In this document: one piece after another, positions 1 through 11,043 of the stretch
Position numbering within the stretch: the stretch's first letter is position 1
How the letters are laid out: every line of letters starts with the position of its first letter
Source: Isoperla grammatica
Lineage: Eukaryota > Arthropoda > Insecta > Plecoptera > Perlodidae
Reading direction: 5' to 3'
NCBI GenBank assembly: GCA_945910005.1
Contig: OX246744.1
Location: 41,392,891 to 41,456,890 of the forward strand
Length of the DNA stretch: 64,000 bases
The notes under the pieces: generated by a model
The model's input: the letters and a program-made list of their open reading frames with translations, nothing else
Database searches by the model: none
Told to the model about the DNA's origin: nothing
Made by a program: the position numbers and the translations under genes

Positions 1-313
1 ATTAGATCAATGCGTGTGGCCAAAAAATGCAAACTAACCATAAGCCACCTGGCATGAGCTATATGAAGAATAGGAAGCCTGTCTCTACTGGAAAACCAGA
101 AAATGCATGATGGCCCAGTAAGCCAAAAATGCGGGCATAGGAAAAGAAGAAGAAGATTAAAAACGTTTACAAAGTACCGGTATGTATATGTGCCTGATCA
201 ATACACAAATTACCAATTTATTCAACAAATCCAAATCAATCATGATTGATGTAAGATTATATGTCAAATAAAAGAGTTAGATTTATTGATGTGTAGGCCT
301 AGGCCTAAATTAA

Positions 314-810
314 GGCTGCGTTCCGTTACTTGTTGAGAATGCTTTGCCCTAGCATTCTCCAGCACGTTAAAGCATCTATAAGCACGATATAATTATGGAA
401 CACTTCAAGCATAGGCATGGCTGTTTAGGCCAATTAGGTCATTTTGCCACGCCCACTAGCCTACATTAGTTGTCAAAAAGTGTAGTAAAATTGAAAAGGT
501 TGATAGAGGCGTAAGTCAAATCAATTAAATTTTAAATATACTAGGCTCTAATACATGTGCAAACATATGATTTTGGCGCAATTTTACACTTACGTTAAGC
601 CCAAGGTTAAGTCTGTCTATAGAGCATTTTTAAAATGCCGCCAAAAACCACCTTATGCTGGAGATGCTCAAGTGAAAACCTCTGGCATATTGAGCGTTCT
701 GAATATGCTCACGAATGAGGTTTCGGAACGCTGGACAAAGCACTAACAATAGGTTTCGGTACGGGCCAAGCATGCTTTAAGCATTCTCAAGAGGTTTCGG
801 AACGTACCCA
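314..810. mobile_element. Inverted-terminal repeat element, GGGTACGTTCCG family
   Basis: The left end reads GCGTTCCGTTACTTGTTGAG and the right end is the inverse form ending TTTCGGAACGTACCC, so the ends are imperfect inverted repeats. The same termini bound elements at 40987-41449, 58159-58653 and, interrupted, 37158-39168. No transposase is visible, so this is a non-autonomous element of unknown superfamily. The target duplication is not clear. Confidence 0.5.
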
Positions 811-1090
811 CAGAGTACCAGGTAACCGGTATCAGATACCAGGACACCAGAATACCGGTGCTAAAAAATTGCATAAAATGACACATGCCCAGATGTAAAA
901 TGACACATGCCCAAACCATAAGGTTCCTGAAACGTCGGCACAATATGGAGGTAGGACGTGGCGGAATAACCCGCACTTATTTTAATTTTATTGTAGCCTA
1001 CCCACTATTTACAAAAATTGAAGGCTTGCTTGGTTGTGACCCAAGTATTTAGGGTACCGGTAAGTCAAGAATATCCTTATAGCTAGAGGT

Positions 1091-1275
1091 CCATGTATTT
1101 CGCGAATAACGATAACACCGAAATATGTAGGAAGCATTTTATTTCACAAGATGACCATGACTTGATCGATTTTAAACACGAAAATGTCTAAATTGAATCA
1201 CCGCCAAACACTAAAATTCGTATAAATCGGCGAACAACACCCAAATTCGTATTATTCGTGTTTTTAATGACGAAA
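1091..1275. repeat. Dispersed repeat, copy 1 (second copy at 43405-43580)
   Basis: The two tracts share several blocks in the same order: a GAAATATGT block, TTTTATTTCACAA, a GATCGATTTTAAA-like block, AAATTGAATCACCGCC and a GTGTTTTTA-GTGACGA block. Divergence is high, so this is an old interspersed family of unknown class. Confidence 0.5.
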
Positions 1276-2755
1276 AAGATGATAAAGCAGAGATTTTTAA
1301 TTATAAACCCATTTTTTCCTTTTTTTTTGCCGGTATAGGCCTAGACAATCTGGAAAAAATAGAGCGTCTCAAGAAACACTGTATAAATACATATTCAAAC
1401 TTCTCGTAGATAAAGCACCCACGTGTAAGTTGCAAATGAAACGGTACATGCGTGAAAATGTAGGGAATATGGATAAAACCGTCAAAATACAGCTTTTCTT
1501 GAATAACACCGAAATTTGTTACTTCAAAACCGAAATTTACTATAAATAAAACCGTTTTCACGGCCCCCTACTTATAGCCTACGATACGTAGGTCTACATC
1601 ATTTGACTGAGGAAAATATCGTTATAACTGGCTGTGCTGTTACGCATATAGCGAAATCAAACCGAGGGCATCTCGAGTTGGGAGTCTTATGTTCTACCAT
1701 TGAGCTATTTAATTCCCATTGTTATGTTCTTTAACTTTCCCCTTGAATCCTCGAAGAGCCAAACCTGTCCAAATTAAAAAACTTGATTTCTACAAAGTGG
1801 AGAATAAATGGAGTTTGCATAGCCTACATTACTATTAGCTGACTTTTTGGTGCAAGCTCGGACAATAATTGGTTCAAATACAACATATATAACTGTAATG
1901 TGTCTGATATCATATTTTAAAGCATACAATTATTAATTGATACCAATTGGGGACCAAATTCAAGCTGGCATTCAAACAATTTGGTCGTTTGAATTCATTT
2001 CAAATAGATTTCAGTACCGAGCAAGCTGATAGAGGGTGGATAATGACAAGAGTTTGTTTTCATCATCGCAGAAACCTTGCATATTGTGGAATCAGTAATA
2101 AAAATCACTTGAAAGATGTGTAATGAGTAATGATACACAGATTGCAACAATGGCTTTTTGGAAATCAGGAGGAAAGATGTGAAGATGAAGCAGTAGATAT
2201 AAAGAATTAGGCCTACCCTGTTTTGATTTCTTACGAAGATTGTGCAATGTAGTAAGCCTATGTTGTGTTGAATATTGGCACAAGATGCTAAATAAAAAAT
2301 TATTATTTGTGGTTTCCCGCAGAACGCGATTCTGGCTACGGAAACCAACTTTGACAGATCTATGTGACAGGGGAACGAAACAACCATAGAGCCCAGAACG
2401 AAGTCTCATGGAATGGTGGGGAATTTTTTGCTAATGCAAACGCATAAGCTCCTAAGAATGGACATACGCTACATTGTATGTTTGGTTTACAGGGTCATTA
2501 AAAATGTAGGCCTAAAACCACAAATGCTCAGAAATCTTCACTCCCAAGCTTGTAAGAGAAGCCTATAGGCCTTTAAGCAACAATCAATCAAATGCGATAT
2601 GATATAAGAGATTGAATCTAAGATGACATAACATGTTCATCAAGTTGTAACTGATGGTTATCAGTCAAAGCAACGACAATTAGCCATACTTGAGAAAGGT
2701 GATATCTAGACTGGGCCATTGCATAGGCCTATCCAAGGCCATCTAGGGATGTGTC

Positions 2756-2839
2756 CGATTATTATTCTAGATGGTAATCGTACTTTTTGTTCTAGGTCGA
2801 TTATTATTCTAGATGGTAATCGTACTTTTTGTTCTAGGT
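2756..2839. repeat. 42-bp direct tandem duplication
   Basis: A 42-bp unit containing ATTATTCTAGATGGTAATCG is present twice back to back with no visible change between copies, which points to a recent local duplication. Confidence 0.85.
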
Positions 2840-3845
2840 CGTATTCTAGCTCCAGTTTTGCCAGCACTAAAAAGTTTCAAGATGGTACGAGGGGTGGGGG
2901 CAATGCAGGATTGTACTAGCCCTCATGATCAAGACCTAGAAAAGTGTTCACTTTTAATTCTAGTTCTTATTCTTGGTGGCAAGGTCAAGTCGAGCGTGAG
3001 TTTTCGGACATTACTGAGGACTGATTACGTAAAATCGAGAACGAGACAAAGATTTAACACTGTGTTGGTACTATTTGACGTCCTAGAGGGTTGGGCTAGG
3101 CCTTGCCATTGAAGGTGAAGACTTTGAAGGATAGGTCTATGCACATAATGTTACTGATAAGATTGTGATAAGAAACTTTTTTAGCATGTCTGTGGGATAG
3201 GCCTAGTAGGCCTACGGATGAAGTAACAAATCTAAAACTAAACAAGAGATTATTTGTAAATTTAGACTGAAAAGCTGGGCTCCGGCGTAGCAAAAGGACT
3301 ACAAATTGATTATGGATTTAGGGCATTGAGATTATTCGGGTTTCATTAGTCCTGCAAGGAAGATAGGAGTAAACAACTGGGCAAGAATTGGCTTTATTTA
3401 CATCGAATAGGCTAGGCCTAGCCTAGGTCCATTCTTATGTAAATCTAGGCCAAGATCATTTTCAACACTTTGGATGATGCATATTATTATGTTGAATGAT
3501 GTCATTTCTATGACTCATATTAGATTGTAATTCTGTGACCTAACAGTGATTAATCAGCCACCAACGGAACGTGTGATGTCAAAGACAGTGGCTGCCTTTG
3601 TTGTAAGCACACAATGTACAGTAAATAAAAAGTTGTCTAGCCGAGAGGCGTAAATAGTTTCAATAATTGGCATGTAACGAATTTCAAAAAGCTACAAGTG
3701 TGGGAACGTTGATGCACCTGCTGACGGAACAAAGCCACGCCCCACATGCTAGCCGATAATATCCTATTTTACTCACAAACAAACCCTTTTTCCAACGTGA
3801 CAGGGATCTTAGAATATAGAATAGACATTGTAAAGATGGATTTAC

Positions 3846-3934
3846 CTCAGACGAAGATTTTCCATAAACTTTTCAATAGTTATTTCGTCCAAAAGGACGA
3901 AATCGCCGATTCCTACCGCCTCTTCCGTCGCCAT
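3846..3934 (-). CDS. MYO1D: Class I myosin, MYO1D-like: first coding exon
   Basis: Read on the minus strand, ATG at 3934 opens 29 codons plus two bases, ending at CTGAG followed by a GTAAAT donor. The peptide begins MATEEAVGIGDFVLLDEITI and ends in the block FMENLRLR. This matches the extreme N-terminus of short-tailed class I myosin motors, where a DFVLLD block and an NLRLR block precede the first strand of the motor domain. The NLRLR form and the short leader resemble MYO1D (fly Myo31DF) more than MYO1A/B/C. Family role: an actin-based, membrane-binding, single-headed motor; Myo1d controls left-right chirality in flies and vertebrates. Only this exon (phase 2 donor) is in the window. The paralogue assignment is inferred from 30 residues and is less certain than the family. 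Confidence 0.68.
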
Positions 3935-4100
3935 GATTTTGCCAACTGTTGATAAGAGCGCGACAGAGCGGTGGGAGTGGGAGTGATGACGTATTCCGCG
4001 CTCGTTGCGGCAACTTTTTTACTTGCTCCAATCGGTAAAGTAGATTACGTGGTAAAAAAAGGAACCTGAACATTTGAATAATCACGTGTAGTTGTTCGCA
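3935..4100 (-). promoter_or_regulatory. Putative MYO1D-like promoter and 5' UTR
   Basis: Directly upstream of the minus-strand ATG lies a GC-richer, CpG-containing stretch with a CRE-like TGACGTA near 3988 and a CCAAT pentamer at 4027-4031. No TATA box is evident. The transcription start cannot be fixed from sequence alone. Confidence 0.35.
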
Positions 4101-5384
4101 GTAATGCTCCGTAAATCGATTGGGGCCATTAGGCGGTATTTAAATTCGAATTCTACATCAGCAATCCCCATATCGAATTTATAAATTCGCATACTTTATG
4201 TATGGTAGGCTATTGAATCGTTAGAATGATATTGATGTTTGATTTTGCTCATACAAATTGATCATTAGACGATATTTTAGACGTTTAGGCCAACTGGCAA
4301 GTTACTACCTACCTTCTCTTGAGCGCGCCATGGACCAAAATGTGTATCGTCACGTCGGCCACTGTCGATAAGTGAATTCACGAATGGATTTCACGTTTAG
4401 CGTTATCAATTTTCTCACAACATTTTGTGGATACTTCTGTTTCGTGACGAGCATACAAGAATACAAGAAACGAAACGAAGTACTGAAAGATTCGAATGCC
4501 GCGCTAGCCGGAGCGTTACTACGAACAGTAATTTATGTGATTGGTTCAATGTTGGCAAGCATTGACCAATTAGGGATAGGAGAAATTCCTCCCATTGCGA
4601 ATAATGAACACACGATTTCGGAGCAAGCAACGTGTGACAGCGATTGCAGCAGATTGCACATTTGTGATATTTTAAAGTGATAAGGAATGTGATTCGTGAC
4701 TGACAGTGTGCTTAGAGTCGAGGAGATAGGTATATAGAGAAGTCAAGACATACGGTAAGTAATCTTTCTATAAAACACCTTAAAATTGTTACTTTTAGGC
4801 GTAGCTAGGCCTAGAGGTAAAGGGCTGACAGTGCTCCATGGTCATGTCGTGCACTAATTTCATTGAAACTAATTCTGCACATTTTTTATTGTCGGGCTAA
4901 AATACGTTTCTTCGCCTACGTTTATTATAAAGAGCTAAACACTTCCAAATAATGCAGAGATTGTTTTAAAGTGTGGGCGTGAGTTGGGCGTTCATTTGAC
5001 GTTTATGGAGAGCGTGGGTGGACCAATGGGGGAACCCGGCAAAATCATTCACACATTTCATCTCATTGGTCCTGTCATTTCCTACTTGTTATTAACGCGA
5101 ATATACTAATGAAGCTGTTCTACAACGAACCGTCGTATTATTATCTGTTTATCTTGTTCATTGTATTCGTCAAGTAGCAGGGTAGGAACGACAAACATTT
5201 CGTTAAACGACGCACTATTTTCTCGCCCGCAACAACCCAACAGAAAAGCGTGTTGTGGTGGAGATGCTAGTGTTTACTTTTTTGTGAGTCCTACCCCGCC
5301 TCCTTTATGCTAATTTAGTGCCGCTGATTGTGCAATATTGGAAGCTACCTCTAGTGTAGGGCTCGGCTAGCTTTGCAACCAAAT
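4101..5384 (+). promoter_or_regulatory. Spacer between divergent genes with CCAAT boxes
   Basis: About 1.3 kb separates the divergent myosin and membrane-protein genes. It carries CCAAT or inverted CCAAT pentamers near 4540, 4566, 5023 and 5065; the last two are an inverted pair about 40 bp apart. An open reading frame of 98 codons (ATG 4384 to stop 4680) lies here, but I see no family resemblance, so it is not called. Whether this is one shared promoter or two is unknown. Confidence 0.35.
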
Positions 5385-5604
5385 ATGTCTGATAATAATA
5401 TACCGGAAGTTTTTACTAACAAGGCTAACAGGAAGAGCAGCAATGGTCGTGAGAAACTTAACAGATACATTGACGAAGAGCCCGAAGAAATGGACCGGCC
5501 AAGAACTTGGGTGATGGAACTGACACCTGGAGAATATAAGGCTGCATTATTCACCTTATATTTCTCGCTGTCCATTTTGTTCAGCAAGCTCATCTTTGGA
5601 AACA
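5385..5604 (+). CDS. Membrane protein, coding exon 1
   Basis: Codes for residues 1-73, starting MSDNNIPEVFTNK, with the first membrane segment near its end (ALFTLYFSLSILF). The donor is a perfect GTAAGT at 5605, phase 1. Confidence 0.78.
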
Positions 5605-8314
5605 GTAAGTGAACCTAGGCTGATTATTATTTCTCTGTAACCTGGATGTGCATGTCCCTAGGATAAATGAGACGGGGGAAGGTAACCCCTAGCCTAGGCC
5701 CTAGGCCCTTGTCAACGCCCCAAGCTAGGGTTGAGGCCTAGGCCTAGGCTGGCTCGCCGGGCTCAGGCCTGCTTGACCCAGAAAATTAACTATGGCCAGG
5801 ATAAGGCTAGGCCTAGGCTAGCACCTTTATGAAAACCGAATTTAATTGGCTTGGGTAGTTATGGCAAATTTATTTTCAACTAGGCCTAGGCCTAGGTACT
5901 GGTAAACATTTATACAAAACATAACTAAATAAATTCAGCATCAAACAACTTGCAATTTGTGACTTTCCTTTTTGTTCCATTTGGTGTTGTTTGTAAACTT
6001 GACGATTCAAACCGGGATTGAGTTTAATTTTGGATTCAATTCCACAGCACGTCTCATATAAACACTTCCAAATGGAGATTGGCTTTTATTTTTATTTACT
6101 TTTTTGTCTGCCATCCACTCACCCACAATATGTGTAGTGATTCAAAGTAACAATTCTACCGTGTAACATGAATCTCATCATGTAAACAGAATTGAACATG
6201 ATGCGGATTGTAATGCCAAATCGTGTGTTCTGTAGCCCAATAATGACTAGGCCTACCGTACGTATATCACGCAAGTTTAATGCCAATAGGATAAAGGTGC
6301 CTTGGTTCCAACTTCCTATCGGTTTCAGAGTGTGGTATAGCCTACACATCGAATTTACCTCAAGGCGACTCCGATCCCATACACTTTGGCAAGCGAGTTG
6401 GAGGTTAGAATTCACTTCGATTTAAGTGATGTACACGTCAAAGCGGCTCCGCGATCCACGACCTGTGACGTGTGGCTGAATTTGCAGTCGGCTTAGATTA
6501 GGACACTTCAGATTTACGTAATTTACGGAGGGGATACCACACTCGGCAACAGAATTGCAACCAAGGCGCCTTCATCCTATGCGCATTAAACTTGCGTGAT
6601 ATACGTAGTCGTACTCTATACAAATTAAATCAGTCAAGTCGATATCTGCTTTTATTTGCATCTCGTCGTGTCTACAGTTACGGCAACTCACTGCCTGCTA
6701 CGTGTTAAGTATGATTGAACTTACAAACTATAGGCCCTAGCCTAATATCTTTTTTTTAATATAACATTTTATCTACTTTCTCAGGTAAGCAGTCCGTTTG
6801 TACATTTTCCCTCACTAGAACATGATTAGGCCTATCTTGTTCTGAGTTCCAATTAATTTCAGAGCCATATTGGACTCTCTATTCAAGTATTTACTATAAT
6901 ATTTTATTAGGCCTACATATCTTTAAGTATGGTCCCTGGACATCAGGCTAACATTAAATGTCTCGTATTTGTTTGCACAGAAGACACGTTGCGTTCGATC
7001 ATCGCTAAAACAGCCCTCGCCAAACGCAAGCAGGAGTTTGTGCACCCTCCGTTTCCGCCCATCATGCCCGTGTGGCTGGGCGAGACGTTGTTTACGATAG
7101 AAAGCACGTGGCGAAGTTTGCGGCTCATCATCCTGCCAGTCATGTGGAGCTTCTTCTTCACGTTCTACACGTGGTTCATGATCTACAAGAACATCCGCAA
7201 CGTTCCCGGCGTGGAGACCCCCACTCCGGTCACTCCCACGCGACATCAGTAAGTCTCGCTCACTCCCACACGACACCAGTCAGTCTCGCTCACTCCCACG
7301 CAATGCCAGTAAGTCTCGCTCACTCCCACGCAATGCCAGTAAGTCTCGCTCACTCCCACACGATACCAGTAAGTCTCGCTCACTCCCACGCGACACCAGT
7401 AAGTCTCGCTCACTCCCATGCGACACCAGTAAGTCTCGCTCACTCCCACGCGACACCAGTAAGTCTCGCTCACTCCCACGCGACACCAGTAAGTCTCGCT
7501 CACTCCCACACGACACCAGTAAGTCTCGCTTACTCCCACGCGACACCAGTAAGTCTCGCTCACTCCCACGTGACACCAGTCAGTCTCGCTCACTCCCACG
7601 CGACACCAGTCAGTCTCGCTCACTCCCACGCGACACCAGTAAGTCTCGCTTACTCCCACCCGACTCCAGTAAGTCTCGCTCACTCCCACGCGACACCAGT
7701 AAGTCTCGTTCACTCCCACGCGACACCAGTCAGTCTCGCTACTCCCACACGACACCGGTAAGTCTCGCTCACTCCCACACGACACCAGTAAGTCTCGCTC
7801 ACTCCCATGCGACACCAGTAAGTCTCGCTTACTCCCACGCGACACCAGTAAGTCTCGCTCACTCCCACGCGACTTCAGTAAGTCTCGCTCACTCCCACGC
7901 GACACCAGTAAGTCTCGCTCACTCCCACGCGACGCCAGTAAGTCTCACTCACTCCCACGCGACACCAGTAAGTCTCGCTCACTCCCACGCGACAGCAGGG
8001 GGTCTCGCTTCAATCTTTTTGTGTTTTATTCCTTATCGGGAATAAAATTCATATTACAAAATATAGGTAGTAAACAAAAAACAGACAGAAATATAAATGA
8101 ACGGTGAACGATAAATATTACGAAAATAAATACAATGCTTAGGCTTCAATACTTGATTTCCTTTCCTACAATTATGTACACAGGCATCTAACAGTTTCGT
8201 TTTCTTTCTTCCAGGGAGGCGAACGTCGGAGGATCCTTCTACCTGGACTATTGTCTCCCTCTCGCAATCAGCTTCTGCGGCTTCCTGCTGATGTTGTATC
8301 TGAGTCACCTCTAA
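5385..8314 (+). CDS. Unrecognised three-pass membrane protein, 195 residues, three exons
   Basis: Coding exons are 5385-5604, 6981-7248 and 8215-8314. Junctions use GTAAGT donors and CAG acceptors, and phases 1 and 2 join in frame to a TAA stop. Residues 1-50 are polar and charged (acidic run EEPEE). Hydrophobic segments lie at about 51-72, 118-142 and 173-193, the last ending only two residues before the C-terminus (SHL). Between the first two is a basic, proline-containing segment (AKRKQEFVHPPFPP). There is no signal peptide, so a multi-pass ER or plasma membrane protein is likely. I do not recognise the family and assign no function. The start is the first ATG in frame after an upstream stretch with no better candidate. 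The most unusual feature is amplification of the exon 2 donor into a 26-unit array. Confidence 0.78.
6981..7248 (+). CDS. Membrane protein, coding exon 2
   Basis: The acceptor is TTTGCACAG at 6980. It codes for residues 74-162, including the basic, proline-containing loop and the second membrane segment (LIILPVMWSFFFTFYTWF). The donor GTAAGT at 7249 lies inside the first unit of the 30-bp array. Read-through past it meets TAA at once, so use of the later donor copies would put a stop in the message. Confidence 0.8.
7231..8006 (+). repeat. 26-unit, 30-bp tandem array that amplifies a splice donor
   Basis: The unit is 17 bp like the end of exon 2 (ACTCCCACGCGACAYCA) followed by the donor and first intron bases (GTAAGTCTCGCTC). 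The first unit is the real exon 2/intron 2 junction. Of 25 well-preserved units, 21 keep GTAAGT and four carry GTCAGT; one unit is 29 bp and the 26th is degenerate. Divergence between units is low, so amplification is fairly recent. Open frames through the array (SLAHSHATPV repeats) are by-products of the 30-bp period. Confidence 0.95.
8215..8314 (+). CDS. Membrane protein, coding exon 3 and stop
   Basis: A strong polypyrimidine tract and CCAG acceptor (8211-8214) precede the exon. It codes for residues 163-195 with the third membrane segment (CLPLAISFCGFLLMLYL) and a TAA stop at 8312. Confidence 0.78.
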
Positions 8315-10377
8315 TCTCGCCGACCCGACGCTTTGTTGTTCGGCCGCCACTAGATCCCGGTCTTATTCGTTATCGTAACCTAACTGTTCAACCCCGAGTG
8401 TTCATGGCCGCACGTACGCTGTGTGGAGTCGTCACGCTTCCCCCTCGTGTGTCCTATCTTTAGCCCTAATCGCTCTCTCTCTCGAGGACGAGCTATCATC
8501 GTGACGTCGACAAGGGACACTTTTGGTGGTCTCTGTTTAAACAAAACAAACTCGTGCGCAGAATCGTCTGATTCGCACGGATGCGCGCGCTTCGTCAGAA
8601 CTCCTTGGCTGTAGGGACAAGTTTTCCCACTAGGAAGCGTATCTAAATCGCAAACTGACGAGGGTAACCCGTTTTGAATAGCCCCCCCCCCCCCCATTGT
8701 TCTATATTGAGTCTATATAGTATGTATTGTAGGTTAAGAAGAGCTGTACGAAGCAACGATTTCGATTATTGAATATATACATATACATAAAATACACTAG
8801 GTAATGTAAGTTAGGCGTACTCTTTCGAGTTAGGAAAGTAGGAGAACTCTGTGCGAGTGTAAACGTACATAGTTTTTTATAAATATGTCGCGACAAGTGC
8901 GAAATAACGTCGTAGCTTTACGGAACCTAGGCCTACTTTGAACACGGTACGACGGATATAGAAAGCTGATCGGGGTGTGCGAAAAGCTTGTATATTTTTA
9001 TACGGCAATATACACGTGTGCTTGGGCGGTAGACATGTACTATAGCCTGCTTGCGATATTTTTGAACGAATTTTGAAGGAGAGTACTTATTCAATTTAAC
9101 CTATTGCAGGCCTAAATTACATCTTGTTGAAATTTATAAATATTATAACGGTTTACTGAACGGTTGGAAACCCTTGAGGGGAGTGGTTAATAATTCGTGC
9201 ATATCTGGGTGTATTCGCTCTCGCTTTCGACATTTGCGGTTGTCGTACGTAATCGATTGTACACGTTCTTCAAGGTGCGTAGTATTTGAACGACATGAGA
9301 TTTCTGTACTCCCTCAGCGCTTCGCCTGCCGTGGACACTCGAAACAAACTTGCGTAATTAGATTTACTACCCTGTTGTCATAGTCTGGTCTACGTTACAG
9401 TGGACGGTCATACTCGGTGTTCTAATATACGTGTCAATGTTTGCGTCGTGGGCGGTAACGGAGCAATTACCACGGTCATCGTCGGGCCGGTCGCGTCTTA
9501 ACGGTCCGCGTAAACCGGTTCGTTTGTCGACGAGATCAGATTTAACCGGAGCCGGTCGACGTAAGACTTCTTTTCACTCGACGACTTTTCGTTCGCCCGA
9601 AGACGCACCCTTCAGGGTTTTGTGCTCCTTATGTCCACTTTTATGTGTTAAATGGTGTTTAAATTGTGAATCATATCATTGTAGTCGGTTATATATATGT
9701 ATTGTTGACTGATTCTAGTGGCGGCTTAGTCTTTGTTTCTATGTTGTTAATTGTAGCACACAGCAATATTGATAATTATGTGTTTGCACTTTTATGATTA
9801 CCACTAACGGCCCACTAATCAATAATCATGTATAATGTATAAGAAGAGCTTATTGGTGGGAGATTGCACTACTACTACTAATTCCTAGTATATCATGAAT
9901 CACACTAGTTTTCTAACGATCGTCGACCCTATGTGGTGTAATGCGTAACCTTCGTATGTCGAGTCCTGTGGCAACGGTATTCTTGCTGAAAGTCTGGGAC
10001 GGTTAAATCGCAAGGAGGTTTCGTTGTGTATTTCGTGACTCTGGTAAACAATTTCGCACATGAGTCCAAATGTTAGGCTAATTTTTTTTTGTTTTTTTTT
10101 TATTACCTAGTAGATAAAATAATATTGCAGGAAGTATTAGATACAAGCAAAGAACTGAAATGTTTACGCACATTGTAGGGAGTGATTGTTATTACTGTGA
10201 ACTGTTTATATTGAATAGGCCTTGATATTAATAGTGTCACAAGACACAATGTGTAGCTATACTTTAGGGCCGGTCTTACAATCTCTTAATAAGAAAGTTA
10301 TTTGTAGCAATTAAGCTATTTGGAGGATTTCAAGGGTTTTGATTGGTCGCTGCCATGGAGAAAACAAGTCATTCGAC

Positions 10378-11043
10378 TAGAGGTGTGCGAGTAGCACTTT
10401 TACGAGTCGAGTCGAGTAGTCTTCTAGATACTCGAGTATCGAGTCGAGCTCGAGCTTTTTTTACTTTTGCATTTTTAGTTTAAAAAAAAGGAAATCAATC
10501 ACATAATAAGTTACAGAAATAGATAATCAGTGTATAAACATAGTAGCTAGATTGATGCATATTATATCTTGCGGAATATGGCGATAAGTGCAACTGAACA
10601 TTCAAGACTGACGTTAATTAAACACGAATTTAATAATGTGCTGTGCTGTCTGTGCACAGTGAAGTGAAATAAAAGTTTCAAGCACTACTTGTGATGCTCA
10701 AGAGGCCAAGGCCTAGACTTTGGTGACGAAAAGATGAAAATAGGCTCATTACTAGGTACTTGTATAGGCCTACACTGGCCCGACATTAGGCCTATTATTG
10801 CGATTATTATTATTGTTAGGTCTTTATTTATTGACGCTAGACCTAGGTTAGGAGACATTACAAAGTTAGGTAGGATTAATTTAAAACTGGATGGAAATCG
10901 GCGTGAGCGATGTCATTTTCATGATTTGTAGGTTAGGCCTTTAAACTCGAACTTTTTCGAGCCCTAAACTACTACTCGACTCGACTTCGAGCTTGAAAAA
11001 GTACTCGAAAAAGCTCGAGAAATCGAGTACTCGCACATCCCTA
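10378..11043. mobile_element. hAT-type MITE (TAGAGGTGTGCGAG ends)
   Basis: Terminal inverted repeats are TAGAGGTGTGCGAGTA and its complement ending CGCACATCCCTA. It is flanked by a perfect 8-bp duplication CATTCGAC (10370-10377 and 11044-11051), the hallmark of hAT insertion. The interior is AT-rich with CGAGT-rich subterminal repeats and no transposase. Confidence 0.9.

Larger units (their letters stand above)
1..3845 (-). other. First intron of the MYO1D-like gene (partial, runs off the left edge)
   Basis: No coding exon was recognised here on either strand. I looked on the minus strand for the next conserved myosin block, which in class I myosins follows directly after the block ending NLRLR (an IYTYIGEV-type motif), and did not find it. 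Exon 2 is therefore probably beyond the left edge. The tract is AT-rich and holds an inverted-terminal repeat element (314-810), a dispersed repeat (1091-1275), a 42-bp direct duplication (2756-2839) and many copies of the palindrome TAGGCCTA. Confidence 0.5.

Noticed and set aside
4384..4680. 98-codon ORF with two hydrophobic stretches between the divergent genes
   Set aside because: No recognised similarity, no splice partners, overlapped by a comparable frame on the other strand, and located in probable promoter DNA. It cannot be excluded but is not supported.
7072..7905. Long frames of SLAHSHATPV or SETYWCRVGV repeats on both strands, looking like a repetitive protein
   Set aside because: They are three-frame by-products of the 30-bp donor array (period divisible by 3); they are not in the exon 2 frame and have no independent gene signals.
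7231..8006. CRISPR-like regular repeat array
   Set aside because: Units are contiguous with no unique spacers, include a eukaryotic splice donor, and the DNA is animal.
9174..9712. ORFs in the CpG-rich tract after the membrane-protein gene
   Set aside because: Short, with arginine/serine bias from CpG content and no similarity.
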